Below, piece after piece: positions 6,592-14,436 of a stretch of 25,308 bases of DNA. Source of the DNA: Oscillospiraceae bacterium (GTDB lineage Bacteria; Bacillota; Clostridia; Oscillospirales; Oscillospiraceae); contig JAEFAK010000005.1 of NCBI GenBank assembly GCA_016287555.1, positions 1-25,308 on the forward strand. Reading direction: 5' to 3'. Below the pieces are notes generated by a model. The model was not told the origin of the DNA, did no database searches, and was given only the letters and a program-made list of their open reading frames with translations. Position numbers and translations under genes: made by a program. Every line of letters begins with the position of its first letter. Within the stretch, counting starts at the first letter, position 1.

Positions 6592-6777
6592 TCAATAGTA
6601 TCTCTTGTTCTTATTTTTTCTGGCCGCCTCGGACTTTTTACGGCGCTTGACGCTGGGGCTCTGGTAGTACTCCTTCTTTCTGAGATCCGCCAGGACACCG
6701 GCCTTCGCGCAGTTGCGCTTGAAACGCTTGAGAGCGCTGTCGAGCGACTCGTTTTCCTTAACTCTGACTTCCGACAC
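6592..6777 (-). CDS. rpsU: 30S ribosomal protein bS21
   Basis: The small basic protein bS21 (61 residues) sits near the 16S 3' end and helps recruit mRNA by base pairing with Shine-Dalgarno sequences. The sequence SEVRVKENESLDSALKRFKR followed by NCAKAGV and SVKRRKKSEAARK is diagnostic. The start is GTG at 6777, not the ATG at 6807: homologues begin (M)SEVRV, and a very strong GGAGGGAGGG (6785-6794) lies seven bases upstream. The extra ten codons would cover this site. It is monocistronic, with its own perfect consensus promoter (6845-6873) and terminator. The leader of about 60 bases can fold (see findings). Confidence 0.97.
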   Translation of the reverse strand: MSEVRVKENESLDSALKRFKRNCAKAGVLADLRKKEYYQSPSVKRRKKSEAARKNKNKRYY

Positions 6778-6784
6778 TTTGTTT

Positions 6785-6794
6785 CCCTCCCTCC
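6785..6794 (-). promoter_or_regulatory. Unusually strong rpsU ribosome binding site
   Basis: GGAGGGAGGG, two overlapping Shine-Dalgarno cores, seven bases before the GTG start. It decides the rpsU start. Confidence 0.85.
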
Positions 6795-6797
6795 GAT

Positions 6798-6814
6798 GCG
6801 CCACCATGTGACGC
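6798..6814 (-). promoter_or_regulatory. Hairpin in the rpsU leader next to the ribosome binding site
   Basis: GCGTCAC (6808-6814) pairs with GTGGCGC (6798-6804) with one G-U wobble and a three-base loop, ending three bases before the Shine-Dalgarno run. AGGGCCCT (6817-6824) and CCTC-TT-GAGG (6822-6831) offer further pairing upstream. Confidence 0.5.
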
Positions 6815-6844
6815 TAAGGGCCCTCAAGAGGCTTTACTCGCGTT

Positions 6845-6873
6845 ATTATAATCTAAGGGGTCCCTCTTGTCAA
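6845..6873 (-). promoter_or_regulatory. Perfect consensus sigma-A promoter of rpsU
   Basis: TTGACA (6868-6873), exactly 17 bases, then TATAAT (6845-6850) on the minus strand. This is a full 12 of 12 match. The predicted start near 6838 gives a 60-base leader. Confidence 0.93.
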
Positions 6874-6904
6874 GCCGATAATTATTAACTTTGGACTAAA
6901 TCCT

Positions 6905-9430
6905 TCAGGCTTTCGGCTTGAAGATGAGGTTGACGAGCTTGTTCTTCACGACGATGCTGCGAACGAGCTCCATACCCTCGCCGATGTGCTTTATCTTCTC
7001 ATCGGCAAGCGCCGCGTCGACCATCTGCTCGTCCGTCGCATCGGTCGGGACGACGACGGTCGTCTTGAGCTTTCCGCCGACCTGAACGGCGATCTGCTTC
7101 TCGCTCTCGACCATGCGGGACTCGTCGTACTCAGGCCACGGCTGCATCGAGCAGAGGCCCTCGAAGCCGTTCATCTCCCAGAGCTCCTCGCAGATATGCG
7201 GGGCGAACGGAGAGAGCAGGCGAAGCAGGACGTTGACCTCGGCGCGGTTGGCACCGCCCTCGCTCAGCTCGTTGACGAGCGTCATCATGGCGGCTATGGC
7301 GGTATTGAACTTCATTTCCTCGATGTCGTCGCCGACCTTCTTTATGGTGCGGTGGACGGACGCCTCGTGAGCCGGCTTGTCGCCGGGCTTGGGAGCCTCG
7401 CAGAGGTTCCAGACCTTATCGAGAAAGCGCTTGCAGCCCTTGACGGCCGTATCCGACCAGGGCGCGGCCTTCTCGAAGTCGCCTATGAACATGATATAGA
7501 GCCTGAGCGTGTCCGCCCCGTAGGTATCGACGACGTCGTTGGGATTGACGACGTTGCCGAGGGACTTGCTCATCTTGACTATCTGCTGGTTTGCCATCTC
7601 GCCGTATTTCTCGACGAGATGCTTTTTCGCCGCCTTTTCGCTGCCGTACTGAGCGACGAGCGCGTTCCTCTCCTCTTCGGGGAGATTATCGAAGTTATGC
7701 GGGTTCATGCCGAGGATCATGCCGTGGCTCGTGCGCTTTGCGTAGGGCTCGGCAAACGGTACGACGCCGATATCATAGAGGAACTTGTGCCAGAAGCGAG
7801 AATAAAGCAGATGCAGCGTCGTATGCTCCATGCCGCCGTTGTACCAGTCGACCTGGCCCCAGTATTTGAGGGCCTCGGGCGAGGCGAGCGCGTCGGGGTT
7901 ATGCGGGTCCATATAGCGCAGGAAATACCAGCTTGAGCCGGCCCACTGCGGCATGGTGTCCGTCTCGCGGCGGGCGGGGCCTCCGCAGTGCGGGCAGGTC
8001 GTGTTGACCCAGTCGGTCATGGCGGAAAGCGGGCTCTCGCCGTCGTCCGTCGTCTCGTAGCTCTCGACGTCGGGCAGGCGCAGGGGCAGCTCGCTCTCGT
8101 CGAGCGGGACCCAGCCGCACTTGTCGCACCAGACGATGGGAATGGGCTCGCCCCAGTAGCGCTGGCGGGAGAAGACCCAGTCGCGCAGCTTATAGTTGAC
8201 CTTGGGCTCGCCTATGCCCTTGTCCTTGAGCCATTCGACTATCTTGACCTTGGCGTCCTCGACGGAGAGACCGTTGAGGAAGCCGGAATTGACCATTATA
8301 CCCGTCTCGCAGTCGGTAAACGCCGCTTCCTCGACGTTGCCGCCCTTGACGACCTCGATTATCGGCAGACCGAAGACCTTGGCGAAATCCCAGTCGCGCT
8401 CGTCATGGCCGGGGACGGCCATGATGCAGCCCGTGCCGTAGGTGGCGAGGACGTAGTCCGAGATGAAGATGGGGATCTCTCCGCCCGTCACGGGGTTGAT
8501 CGCGCGCACGCCGTCGAGCCGGACGCCGGTCTTCTCCTTGGCGAGCTCCGTGCGCTCGAAATCGGACTTCTTCGCGGCGGCGGCCGCGTAGGCATTGACC
8601 TCGTCGATGTTTTTCAGAAGCGGGGCCCACTTTCTGAGCAGCGCGTGCTCGGGCGACATGACCATATAGGTTGCGCCGAAGAGCGTATCGGGACGGGTCG
8701 TGAAGATGCGCATCTTGTCGCCGGCGGTCGTATCGAAATCCACCTCGGCGCCGGTGGAGCGGCCGATCCAGTTCTTCTGCTGGATCTTGACGCGCTCAAT
8801 GTAGTCCAGCCCGTCGAGATCGTCGATGAGGCGCTGGGCGTACTTGGTTATGGCGAGCATCCACTGGCTCTTCTCGCGGCGGATGACCTCGGAGCCGCAG
8901 CGCTCGCACACGCCGTTGACGACCTCCTCGTTTGCGAGGACGCACTTGCAGGAGGTGCACCAGTTGACGGGCATGCTCGTCTTGTAGGCAAGGCCCTTTT
9001 TGAAAAGCTGCAGGAAAATCCACTGGGTCCACTTATAGTAGTTCGGGTCGGTCGTGTCGACGACCCTGTCCCAGTCGAAGCTGTACCCCAGCATCTTGAG
9101 CTGGGAGGTAAAGCGCGCGATGTTCTTCTTCGTCACGTCGTGCGGATGCATGTGGTTCTTTATGGCGTAGTTCTCCGTCGGGAGGCCGAATGCGTCGAAC
9201 CCCATCGGGAAAAGCACGTTATATCCCTGCATGCGGCGCTTGCGCGAGACTATGTCGAGCGCGGTATACGGCCTCGGGTGGCCGACGTGAAGTCCGTCGC
9301 CGGAGGGATACGGGAACTCGACGAGCGCGTAGTACTTGGGCTTGTCGCCCCCGTTGACGGCGGCGTAGCACTTCTCCTTTTCCCAGCGCTCCTGCCATTT
9401 CTTTTCTATTGCCGTGAAATCGTACTTCAT
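6905..9430 (-). CDS. leuS: Leucyl-tRNA synthetase
   Basis: A class I aminoacyl-tRNA synthetase (841 residues, normal bacterial length) that charges tRNA-Leu. It has the HIGH-type motif HVGH at 48-51 and KMSKS at about 619-623. Between them lie the CP1 editing domain with the threonine-rich region (TTRPDTLFGATYMV) and zinc-knuckle cysteines (CTSCKC...CERCGS, CDKCG, CPHCGG). The start is placed at ATG 9430 because AAGGA (9440-9444) is nine bases upstream. An ATG at 9439 directly abuts that site and is too close. The gap to rsfS is only 62 bases and holds a hairpin, so there is no room for the T-box leader often found before leuS in Firmicutes. Expression probably depends on readthrough from the rsfS side. 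Confidence 0.98.
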   Translation of the reverse strand: MKYDFTAIEKKWQERWEKEKCYAAVNGGDKPKYYALVEFPYPSGDGLHVGHPRPYTALDIVSRKRRMQGYNVLFPMGFDAFGLPTENYAIKNHMHPHDVTKKNIARFTSQLKMLGYSFDWDRVVDTTDPNYYKWTQWIFLQLFKKGLAYKTSMPVNWCTSCKCVLANEEVVNGVCERCGSEVIRREKSQWMLAITKYAQRLIDDLDGLDYIERVKIQQKNWIGRSTGAEVDFDTTAGDKMRIFTTRPDTLFGATYMVMSPEHALLRKWAPLLKNIDEVNAYAAAAAKKSDFERTELAKEKTGVRLDGVRAINPVTGGEIPIFISDYVLATYGTGCIMAVPGHDERDWDFAKVFGLPIIEVVKGGNVEEAAFTDCETGIMVNSGFLNGLSVEDAKVKIVEWLKDKGIGEPKVNYKLRDWVFSRQRYWGEPIPIVWCDKCGWVPLDESELPLRLPDVESYETTDDGESPLSAMTDWVNTTCPHCGGPARRETDTMPQWAGSSWYFLRYMDPHNPDALASPEALKYWGQVDWYNGGMEHTTLHLLYSRFWHKFLYDIGVVPFAEPYAKRTSHGMILGMNPHNFDNLPEEERNALVAQYGSEKAAKKHLVEKYGEMANQQIVKMSKSLGNVVNPNDVVDTYGADTLRLYIMFIGDFEKAAPWSDTAVKGCKRFLDKVWNLCEAPKPGDKPAHEASVHRTIKKVGDDIEEMKFNTAIAAMMTLVNELSEGGANRAEVNVLLRLLSPFAPHICEELWEMNGFEGLCSMQPWPEYDESRMVESEKQIAVQVGGKLKTTVVVPTDATDEQMVDAALADEKIKHIGEGMELVRSIVVKNKLVNLIFKPKA

Positions 9431-9439
9431 GAAAAACAT

Positions 9440-9444
9440 TCCTT
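9440..9444 (-). promoter_or_regulatory. Ribosome binding site selecting the leuS start at 9430
   Basis: AAGGA nine bases from the ATG at 9430 but zero bases from the alternative ATG at 9439. Confidence 0.6.
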
Positions 9445-9450
9445 ACTAAA

Positions 9451-9483
9451 CGCGGAAAACGGCCTTTTAAGGCCGCTGCCGCG
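9451..9483 (-). terminator. Hairpin, possible weak terminator between rsfS and leuS
   Basis: An inner stem of six or seven pairs (9460-9466 with 9469-9475) is followed in the minus direction by TTTT. An outer five-pair stem (9451-9455 with 9479-9483) encloses it. The U-tail is short and interrupted, so it may only attenuate transcription or protect the RNA. Confidence 0.45.
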
Positions 9484-9492
9484 TGATTTTAC

Positions 9493-9849
9493 TTATTTGA
9501 GTATCTCGGAGACGTCCATACGCTCCGCGTCCGCCCAGAGGCGCTCGAGGTCATAGAACTTGCGCACGTCCTCGAGAAAGATATGCACGACCACGCACCC
9601 GAAGTCGAGCAGGACCCAGCCGCCGCCTCTGTATCCTTCGGTATGGATCGGCGGCTCCCCGAGCTCCGACAGGCGCTTCGAGGTCTCCTCCAGCAGGGTC
9701 TTGACCTGCGTCGAGGAGCTCGCGGTGCAGATGATGAAATAGTCCGCGAGGACGGAAATCGGTCCTGTCCGCAAAACGCATATGTCCGACGCCTTCTTGT
9801 CGTCGAGCGTCCTGACGGCAGTTCCCATGACTTCGGCCGGTGTTAACAT
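9493..9849 (-). CDS. rsfS: Ribosomal silencing factor RsfS
   Basis: RsfS (118 residues) binds ribosomal protein uL14 on the 50S subunit and blocks subunit joining under starvation or during late assembly. The full family pattern is visible: KASDICVLRTGPISVLADYFIICTA, shown here as KASDICVL then DYFIICTASS near residues 37-46, HTEGYRGGGWVLLDFG near 69-84, and VVHIFLEDVRKFYDLERLW near 86-104. It begins 21 bases after the LCP stop with a weak GAAAGAG site. It completes the common clostridial order nadD - yqeK - LCP - rsfS - leuS, which places a ribosome-silencing gene beside NAD synthesis and wall-polymer attachment. Confidence 0.97.
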   Translation of the reverse strand: MLTPAEVMGTAVRTLDDKKASDICVLRTGPISVLADYFIICTASSSTQVKTLLEETSKRLSELGEPPIHTEGYRGGGWVLLDFGCVVVHIFLEDVRKFYDLERLWADAERMDVSEILK

Positions 9850-9870
9850 TCGATCACTCTTTCTTTTGTT

Positions 9871-11466
9871 TTATGGCTCGGAGGTATCTCCGCCTGCATC
9901 TCCGCCGTCTCCCCCGGAGGAGGTCTCTCCCCCGCCGTCGTCCGGCGCGCTACCGGTCTGGGCTTCGCCTCCGGAATCAGGCTCTGACGAGGTGTCGTCG
10001 GGCGCCGTCGTCCCGGAGCCCGAAGAGCTCGAGGAGGATGAGGAGCTCGAAGATGAGCTGTGCGCTCTCACGTCATAGAAGGATTCATAGCCGCCGGAGA
10101 TAACGCCGGAGGTGGCGTAGATGTCGCCCCAGTTGCTTCTGTTGGGATCCTTGATGTTCGGTCTGGAGAGGAGGTTTACGTTGTCGACGGTGATATCGAC
10201 GTTATAGGGATTGAGATAGGCGTTGATCATCTCGATCCAGTCGTCGACGTAGACCGTCCCGTAGCTGAGGCCCTTGACGGTATCGTTGACCTCGGATGGC
10301 AGCGTATGGAACCTGATGTTGTCCGGGTTCAGAGCGAGCAGCTTTTCGCCGTACCAGACAAGGTTGCCGACGGTGAGGTCGGTCGTGACGTCCTCCTTGA
10401 AGATCTTGGCGTAATCGTTGATCTTCGAGACGCTTATCGTCTGGATGCACTGCTTGGCGACGGCCTTGAGGAAGGCCTGCTGGGTCTGGATACGGCCGGT
10501 ATCGAAATAGCCGGAGCCGTCGTTATTGTTGCGGAAGCGCATGACGCCTACGGCCTGCGTGCCGTTGAGGTACTGATAGCCCTTGCTGACATGGATGTGC
10601 AGGTCCTGGATGGGATCGTCGTAGTTCATGCTGACGGGAACGTCGAAGTACACCCCGCCTATCGTGTCGACAAGGTTTACAAAGCCGCGGAGATTGACCA
10701 TGATGACGTTGTCGATCGTGAAGCCCGTGAAGTCGCGCATGCCGGCCTTAAAGCCCTCGATCTTGTCGTCGGCAAGACCGTAGCGGACGGAATAGGCATA
10801 GACCGTATTGACCTTCTTGACGTCCCAGGGGACGTTGACCATCGTATCGCGCGGGATGGAGACGAAGTCGAGCGTCTTGTTGACGTCGTCATAGGCGCCG
10901 ATGAGTATCGTGTCTGTATTGCCGTACTGCTGGTCCTGACCGATGAGGGCAAAGGTATAGAAGCCTTCCTTGCGGACAGGGACGACGGGATCGTCGGAGG
11001 GCTCGGGGCTCTCCGTGGGCTCGGGGGAATCGGTCGGCTCGGCCGTGACGTCGGCGGTCGGAGTCGGCGTCGGGGCGACGGTCACGGTCGGGGTAGGAGT
11101 ATTGACGTTCATGCCCGGATCGTCCGTTACCACAGGGGGCTTGACTGTCGCCTTGACGAAGATGAAAACGCCGAGAGCGATGACTACGAGCACGCCGAGG
11201 ATGATGAAGCGGCGTATCATCTTTTTCTTCTGATACTTGGCTATCATGGCCTCGATCGCGGCCTTTTCCTCGGGGGTGCGGCCGGAAGCGGCCTCAGCCT
11301 TCGCCGCGGCGGGAGCGGACTCGGCCTGCCTGGGAGCTTCCCTGACGGGAGTCTCGTCGAGCTCGACGGGCTGCTCCTTTATCGACTCTTCTCTGACGGG
11401 AGCCTCCTTGATATGCTCCGGAGGTCTTCTTCTGTTTTTCGAGCTGGTATTTCCGAATAGTTTCAT
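9871..11466 (-). CDS. LytR-CpsA-Psr (LCP) family protein with long linker and Ser/Gly-rich tail
   Basis: LCP enzymes move undecaprenyl-linked glycopolymers onto peptidoglycan. This 531-residue member has a cytoplasmic Pro/Ala/Glu-rich head (1-82), one membrane helix (about 86-105) and a Pro/Thr/Glu linker (about 120-165). The LCP domain runs from about 168 to 345, with GNTDTILIGAY near 182-192, FVSIPRDTM near 201-209 and GVMRFRNNNDGSGYFDTGR near 307-325. The tail has 13 consecutive serines (470-482) followed by an acidic Gly/Ser/Asp/Thr region. Its ATG overlaps the nadD-yqeK stop as ATGA, with AGAGGA upstream. A predicted promoter inside the upstream gene (11809-11837) may give independent expression. 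The polymer substrate is unknown. Confidence 0.93.
   Translation of the reverse strand: MKLFGNTSSKNRRRPPEHIKEAPVREESIKEQPVELDETPVREAPRQAESAPAAAKAEAASGRTPEEKAAIEAMIAKYQKKKMIRRFIILGVLVVIALGVFIFVKATVKPPVVTDDPGMNVNTPTPTVTVAPTPTPTADVTAEPTDSPEPTESPEPSDDPVVPVRKEGFYTFALIGQDQQYGNTDTILIGAYDDVNKTLDFVSIPRDTMVNVPWDVKKVNTVYAYSVRYGLADDKIEGFKAGMRDFTGFTIDNVIMVNLRGFVNLVDTIGGVYFDVPVSMNYDDPIQDLHIHVSKGYQYLNGTQAVGVMRFRNNNDGSGYFDTGRIQTQQAFLKAVAKQCIQTISVSKINDYAKIFKEDVTTDLTVGNLVWYGEKLLALNPDNIRFHTLPSEVNDTVKGLSYGTVYVDDWIEMINAYLNPYNVDITVDNVNLLSRPNIKDPNRSNWGDIYATSGVISGGYESFYDVRAHSSSSSSSSSSSSSGSGTTAPDDTSSEPDSGGEAQTGSAPDDGGGETSSGGDGGDAGGDTSEP
10021..10059 (-). repeat. Poly-serine tract in the LCP tail, mixed codons
   Basis: Thirteen serine codons in a row use AGC, TCA, TCT, TCG and TCC. 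The mixture argues that serine is kept by selection rather than by replication slippage of one codon. Confidence 0.9.
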
Positions 11467-12620
11467 TTCGCTGTTCCTCTGTAATACTCCAGGGCGCGGA
11501 CTGTCGTCTCGTCCAGGGGCAGGTTTCTCTCTTTTACGCTCTTGACGCTGAATTCCAGCGCGTCGCGCATCGCGGCGTCAAGGTCCTCGAAGCAGACGTC
11601 CCTGATCCGCAAAGCTTCTGGAAACGTTCTGTTCGGCTCGACCATGTCCGCAAGGTATATGATCTTTTCAAGATCGGTCATCCCGGGCTTGCCCGAGGTA
11701 TGCCATCTTATCGCGCTGCGTATCTCGTCCGAGACGCCGAACTCCCGCTGCGCGAGCTCCGCGCCGGTTATGGCATGGAAAAGCTTTTCCGGAACGGGAT
11801 TAGTCTGCATTGTAACATGCAGAGATTCAAAATTCAACTGCTCGTCCGCATTAATTCTTTTTGTGCAGTCGTGGAGCAGAGCGGCCGTCCTTGCGTCGGC
11901 CTCGTCGACGCCCCAGCGCCGAGCCAGAGCGGCGGCCGTCTCCTCCGTCCCCAGCACGTGGGGCACGCGCGAGGGCTTGAGGAGCGTGATGGCCCTGCCG
12001 CGCAGCCAGTCTATATCCGGCAGCGCGTTATAGAGCCGATTGCGGATAATATACGAATACACCGCGTCGGAGAGATATTTCCTCCCCCCGCGCTTCGGGA
12101 GCGCGTCGCGTATCTCTGTCGATGATATCTCAACGACCTCTTTTTCCACGACGCGGACTCTCGCCCCGCCCGCGCTCAGCTTTTCCGCGCGGGACCTGAT
12201 CTCATCCATTCTGTCAGAACGGGCGAAGACCGCGAGCGAGACGTTGGCGAGCAGCCAGCGGCTGTCGTACCAGCGCTCGAAGGAGAAGAACATATCGTCG
12301 CCGACGACGAGCCAGAGCTCCGTTTCCGGCGACTCGGCGAGGATGGCGCGGACCGTATCGGCCGTGTAGCTTCTTCCCTCGCGGCGTATCTCCATGTCGG
12401 ATACCTCGGCGCGCGGAGTGTCCGCGAACGCGAGTTTCGCCATCTCGAGCCTCGCCTCGGCGTCAGGCGCGCCGTCGGAGAGCTCCTTATGCGGAGGCGT
12501 CCCAGTCGGCATGACGATGAGTCTGTCCAGGCCGAGGCTCTCGACGGCCTTGTCGGCGACCGAGATATGCCCGATGTGCGGCGGGTTGAAAGTCCCGCCG
12601 AAAAGGCCGGTCTTCATCAT
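11463..12620 (-). CDS. nadD: NadD nicotinate-nucleotide adenylyltransferase fused to YqeK HD phosphohydrolase
   Basis: A 385-residue fusion. Residues 1-195 are NadD, which adenylates nicotinate mononucleotide in NAD synthesis: GGTFNPPHIGH at 8-18, TPPHK at 41-45 and the ISSTEIR nucleotide loop at 165-171. Residues about 205-385 are a YqeK-type HD domain, known to hydrolyse diadenosine tetraphosphate symmetrically, with H221, H250-D251 (LLHDCTK), H282, H307 and D325 as metal ligands. In many Firmicutes the two are adjacent separate genes. The reading frame is continuous, so the fusion is real unless the assembly is wrong. The start overlaps the yhbY stop (ATGATG; 12617 is an equally possible start), and the stop overlaps the LCP start, so translation is coupled on both sides. 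Confidence 0.95.
   Translation of the reverse strand: MMKTGLFGGTFNPPHIGHISVADKAVESLGLDRLIVMPTGTPPHKELSDGAPDAEARLEMAKLAFADTPRAEVSDMEIRREGRSYTADTVRAILAESPETELWLVVGDDMFFSFERWYDSRWLLANVSLAVFARSDRMDEIRSRAEKLSAGGARVRVVEKEVVEISSTEIRDALPKRGGRKYLSDAVYSYIIRNRLYNALPDIDWLRGRAITLLKPSRVPHVLGTEETAAALARRWGVDEADARTAALLHDCTKRINADEQLNFESLHVTMQTNPVPEKLFHAITGAELAQREFGVSDEIRSAIRWHTSGKPGMTDLEKIIYLADMVEPNRTFPEALRIRDVCFEDLDAAMRDALEFSVKSVKERNLPLDETTVRALEYYRGTAK
11804..11837 (-). promoter_or_regulatory. Promoter plus palindrome inside the YqeK domain, probably for LCP-rsfS
   Basis: In an AT-rich patch the minus strand has TTGAAT (11832-11837), a 17-base spacer and TACAAT (11809-11814) with an extended TGT. A 7-base inverted repeat (TCTGCAT at 11804-11810, ATGCAGA at 11817-11823) surrounds the -10. 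It lies about 340 bases before the LCP start. Confidence 0.55.
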
Positions 12621-12910
12621 TTCGGGAGCTTGATGACGGGGTCCTTCGGCTTAGGCTTATAGATCGAAAAACGGCTGCCGATGACCTGAACGGGCTCGGC
12701 GCCGAGCCTCTCGGCCAGCTCGTCGCAGGCTTCGCGCGGCGTCAGCGGCGCATTTTCGAGCACGCGGCCCTTTATGAGCTCGCGCGCGAGCAGCGCGTCG
12801 GACGCCTGCGTCACGATGTTCTCGGTGATGCCGCCCTTGCCGATGTAGAGTATGGTATCCTCGCCGTTGGCGAGGCCGCGGAGATATGCGCGCTGTTTTC
12901 CTGTCAGCAT
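12617..12910 (-). CDS. yhbY: YhbY-type CRM-domain RNA-binding protein
   Basis: A single CRM (KH-like) domain protein (97 residues) that associates with pre-50S ribosomal particles. It starts MLTGKQRAYLRGLA, carries the GxxG-type loop GKGG near residues 26-29 and ends with VIGSRFSIYKPKPK, the standard length and termini. The start at 12910 has GGAGG (12916-12920) five bases upstream, so the longer upstream extension is rejected. It overlaps the rdgB end by seven bases and the nadD start by four. In many Clostridia it follows obgE; here rdgB takes that place and no obg gene is in the window. Confidence 0.95.
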   Translation of the reverse strand: MLTGKQRAYLRGLANGEDTILYIGKGGITENIVTQASDALLARELIKGRVLENAPLTPREACDELAERLGAEPVQVIGSRFSIYKPKPKDPVIKLPK

Positions 12911-13515
12911 GTCTGCCTCCCCAGATATCGGGCGAGCTCCTCTCCGAATGCGCGGAGAGCTCTCGCTCTGTGTGAAATGCCGTTTTTTATCTCCGGACCG
13001 AGCTCGGCGAAAGTCTTGCCGAAGCCCTCCGGCACGAACACGGGATCGTACCCGAAGCCGCTCTCCCCTCTCGGGGCGCGGATGATGCTTCCCTCGCACT
13101 CGCCGCGGGAGGTGATCTCGCCGCCGTCCGGGAATACGCAGGCTATACATGAGACGAATCTCGCGGAGCGTTGTTCCTTATCTGCCATTTTTTGAAGAAG
13201 AAAGGCGCATTTATCCGCGTCGGAGACGTCGTGCCCGCCGGCAAAGCGCGCACTCATGACTCCGGGCGCGCCGTCGAGCGCGTCGACCATGAGGCCGCTG
13301 TCGTCGGCCGCGGCGGGCATGCCGGAGGCCTCCATGGCGGCGCGCGCCTTAATGAGCGCGTTTTCCTCAAAGGTGCTTCCCGTCTCCTCCGGGTCGCTGG
13401 AGACTCCCGCCTCCCGCATGGAGACGCATTCCAGACCGAGAGACGCGAATATGGGCCGGAGCTCGGCAAGCTTTCCGGCGTTGTTGGTGGCCAGAAGGAA
13501 GACCGGTGCGCTCAT
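12904..13515 (-). CDS. rdgB: XTP/dITP diphosphatase (RdgB/HAM1)
   Basis: This 203-residue enzyme hydrolyses non-canonical purine triphosphates (XTP, dITP, ITP), which keeps them out of DNA and RNA. The motifs are complete: LLATNNAGKLAELR near 7-20, TFEENALIKARAA near 48-60, ADDSGLMVDALDGAPGV near 70-86, SGFGYDPVFVPEG near 151-163 and ISHRARA near 180-186. Start ATG 13515 overlaps the ftsY stop as ATGA, which favours it over a long Arg-rich upstream extension that is the shadow of ftsY. Its end overlaps yhbY by seven bases. Confidence 0.97.
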   Translation of the reverse strand: MSAPVFLLATNNAGKLAELRPIFASLGLECVSMREAGVSSDPEETGSTFEENALIKARAAMEASGMPAAADDSGLMVDALDGAPGVMSARFAGGHDVSDADKCAFLLQKMADKEQRSARFVSCIACVFPDGGEITSRGECEGSIIRAPRGESGFGYDPVFVPEGFGKTFAELGPEIKNGISHRARALRAFGEELARYLGRQTC

Positions 13516-14417
13516 TTGAGCAGTGCGGAGACGAAGCTCTCCGCCTCGAAGGGCAGCAGATCGTCCGCTCCCTCTCCGACGCCAATATACTTGACGGGGA
13601 TGCCCAGCTCGTTGGCGACGGCGAAGACTATGCCGCCGCGCGCGGTCCCGTCGAGCTTGGTGAGCACGATGCCCGTCACGCCGGAGGCTTCGCCGAATTC
13701 GCGGGCCTGGATGAGGCCGTTCTGCCCGGTCGTGGCGTCGATGACGAGCAGGCACTCGCGCGAGGCGTCGGGCAGCTCGCGGGAAACTATCCTGTTTATC
13801 TTGGAAAGCTCGTTCATCAGATTGGTCTTGTTATGCAGCCGGCCGGCCGTGTCGCAGATGATGATATCCGCGCCTCTTGCCTTGGCGGCGGAGATGCCGT
13901 CGAAAACGACGGCGCCGGGATCTGATCCCTCGCTGTGGCGGACTATGTCCGCGCCGGAGCGCTTGGCCCAGATGTCGAGCTGCTCGGCGGCGGCGGCGCG
14001 GAAGGTGTCCCCCGCGCAGAGCAGGACTTTTTTCCCCTGCGCCGTGAAGGAGCTCGCGAGCTTGCCTATCGTCGTCGTCTTGCCGACGCCGTTGACGCCG
14101 ACCATGAGGATGATGGACGGCTTCGTATCGAGCTTGAGGCCGGTATCTCCAGAGAGGTAACCGACGAGGATCTCGGCCAACTCGCCCTTTATGGCTTCGG
14201 CGCCGCGAAGGCCCTTGCTCTTTACGCGGCCGCGCAGCTCCTCGACCGTATCGCAGGCGAGGTTTACGCCGAGGTCCGCGGTTATGAGCGTCTCTTCGAG
14301 TTCGTCGAAAAAGTCGTCGTTGGCGCCGGTGAAGGCGTCGAACATGCCGTGGAGCTTCTTTGTGAAGTTCTCGCCCGAAGCGGCGAGACCCGCTTTCAGT
14401 TTTTCAAAAAAACCCAT
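13512..14417 (-). CDS. ftsY: Signal recognition particle receptor FtsY
   Basis: The SRP receptor GTPase (301 residues) docks ribosome-nascent chains at the membrane. The acidic A domain of enterobacterial FtsY is absent, as is usual in Firmicutes, leaving the NG core. The motifs are GVNGVGKTTTIGKLA (G1), DTFRAAAAEQL, DTAGR (G3), TKLDGTARGG (G4) and GVGEGADDLLPF near the end. GGAGG at 14423-14427 is five bases before the ATG. It follows smc by 19 bases, the standard clostridial smc-ftsY pair. Confidence 0.98.
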   Translation of the reverse strand: MGFFEKLKAGLAASGENFTKKLHGMFDAFTGANDDFFDELEETLITADLGVNLACDTVEELRGRVKSKGLRGAEAIKGELAEILVGYLSGDTGLKLDTKPSIILMVGVNGVGKTTTIGKLASSFTAQGKKVLLCAGDTFRAAAAEQLDIWAKRSGADIVRHSEGSDPGAVVFDGISAAKARGADIIICDTAGRLHNKTNLMNELSKINRIVSRELPDASRECLLVIDATTGQNGLIQAREFGEASGVTGIVLTKLDGTARGGIVFAVANELGIPVKYIGVGEGADDLLPFEAESFVSALLK

Positions 14418-14436
14418 GTTTTCCTCCGGGAACGGA

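Noticed and set aside
9431..9492. T-box leader for leuS
   Set aside because: The 62-base gap is far too short and has no T-box core sequence; only a hairpin is present.
7988..9556. 522-codon open frame on the plus strand opposite leuS
   Set aside because: It is the antisense of a perfect LeuRS. GC-rich codon choice leaves the complementary frame without stops, and the translation has no recognisable domain.
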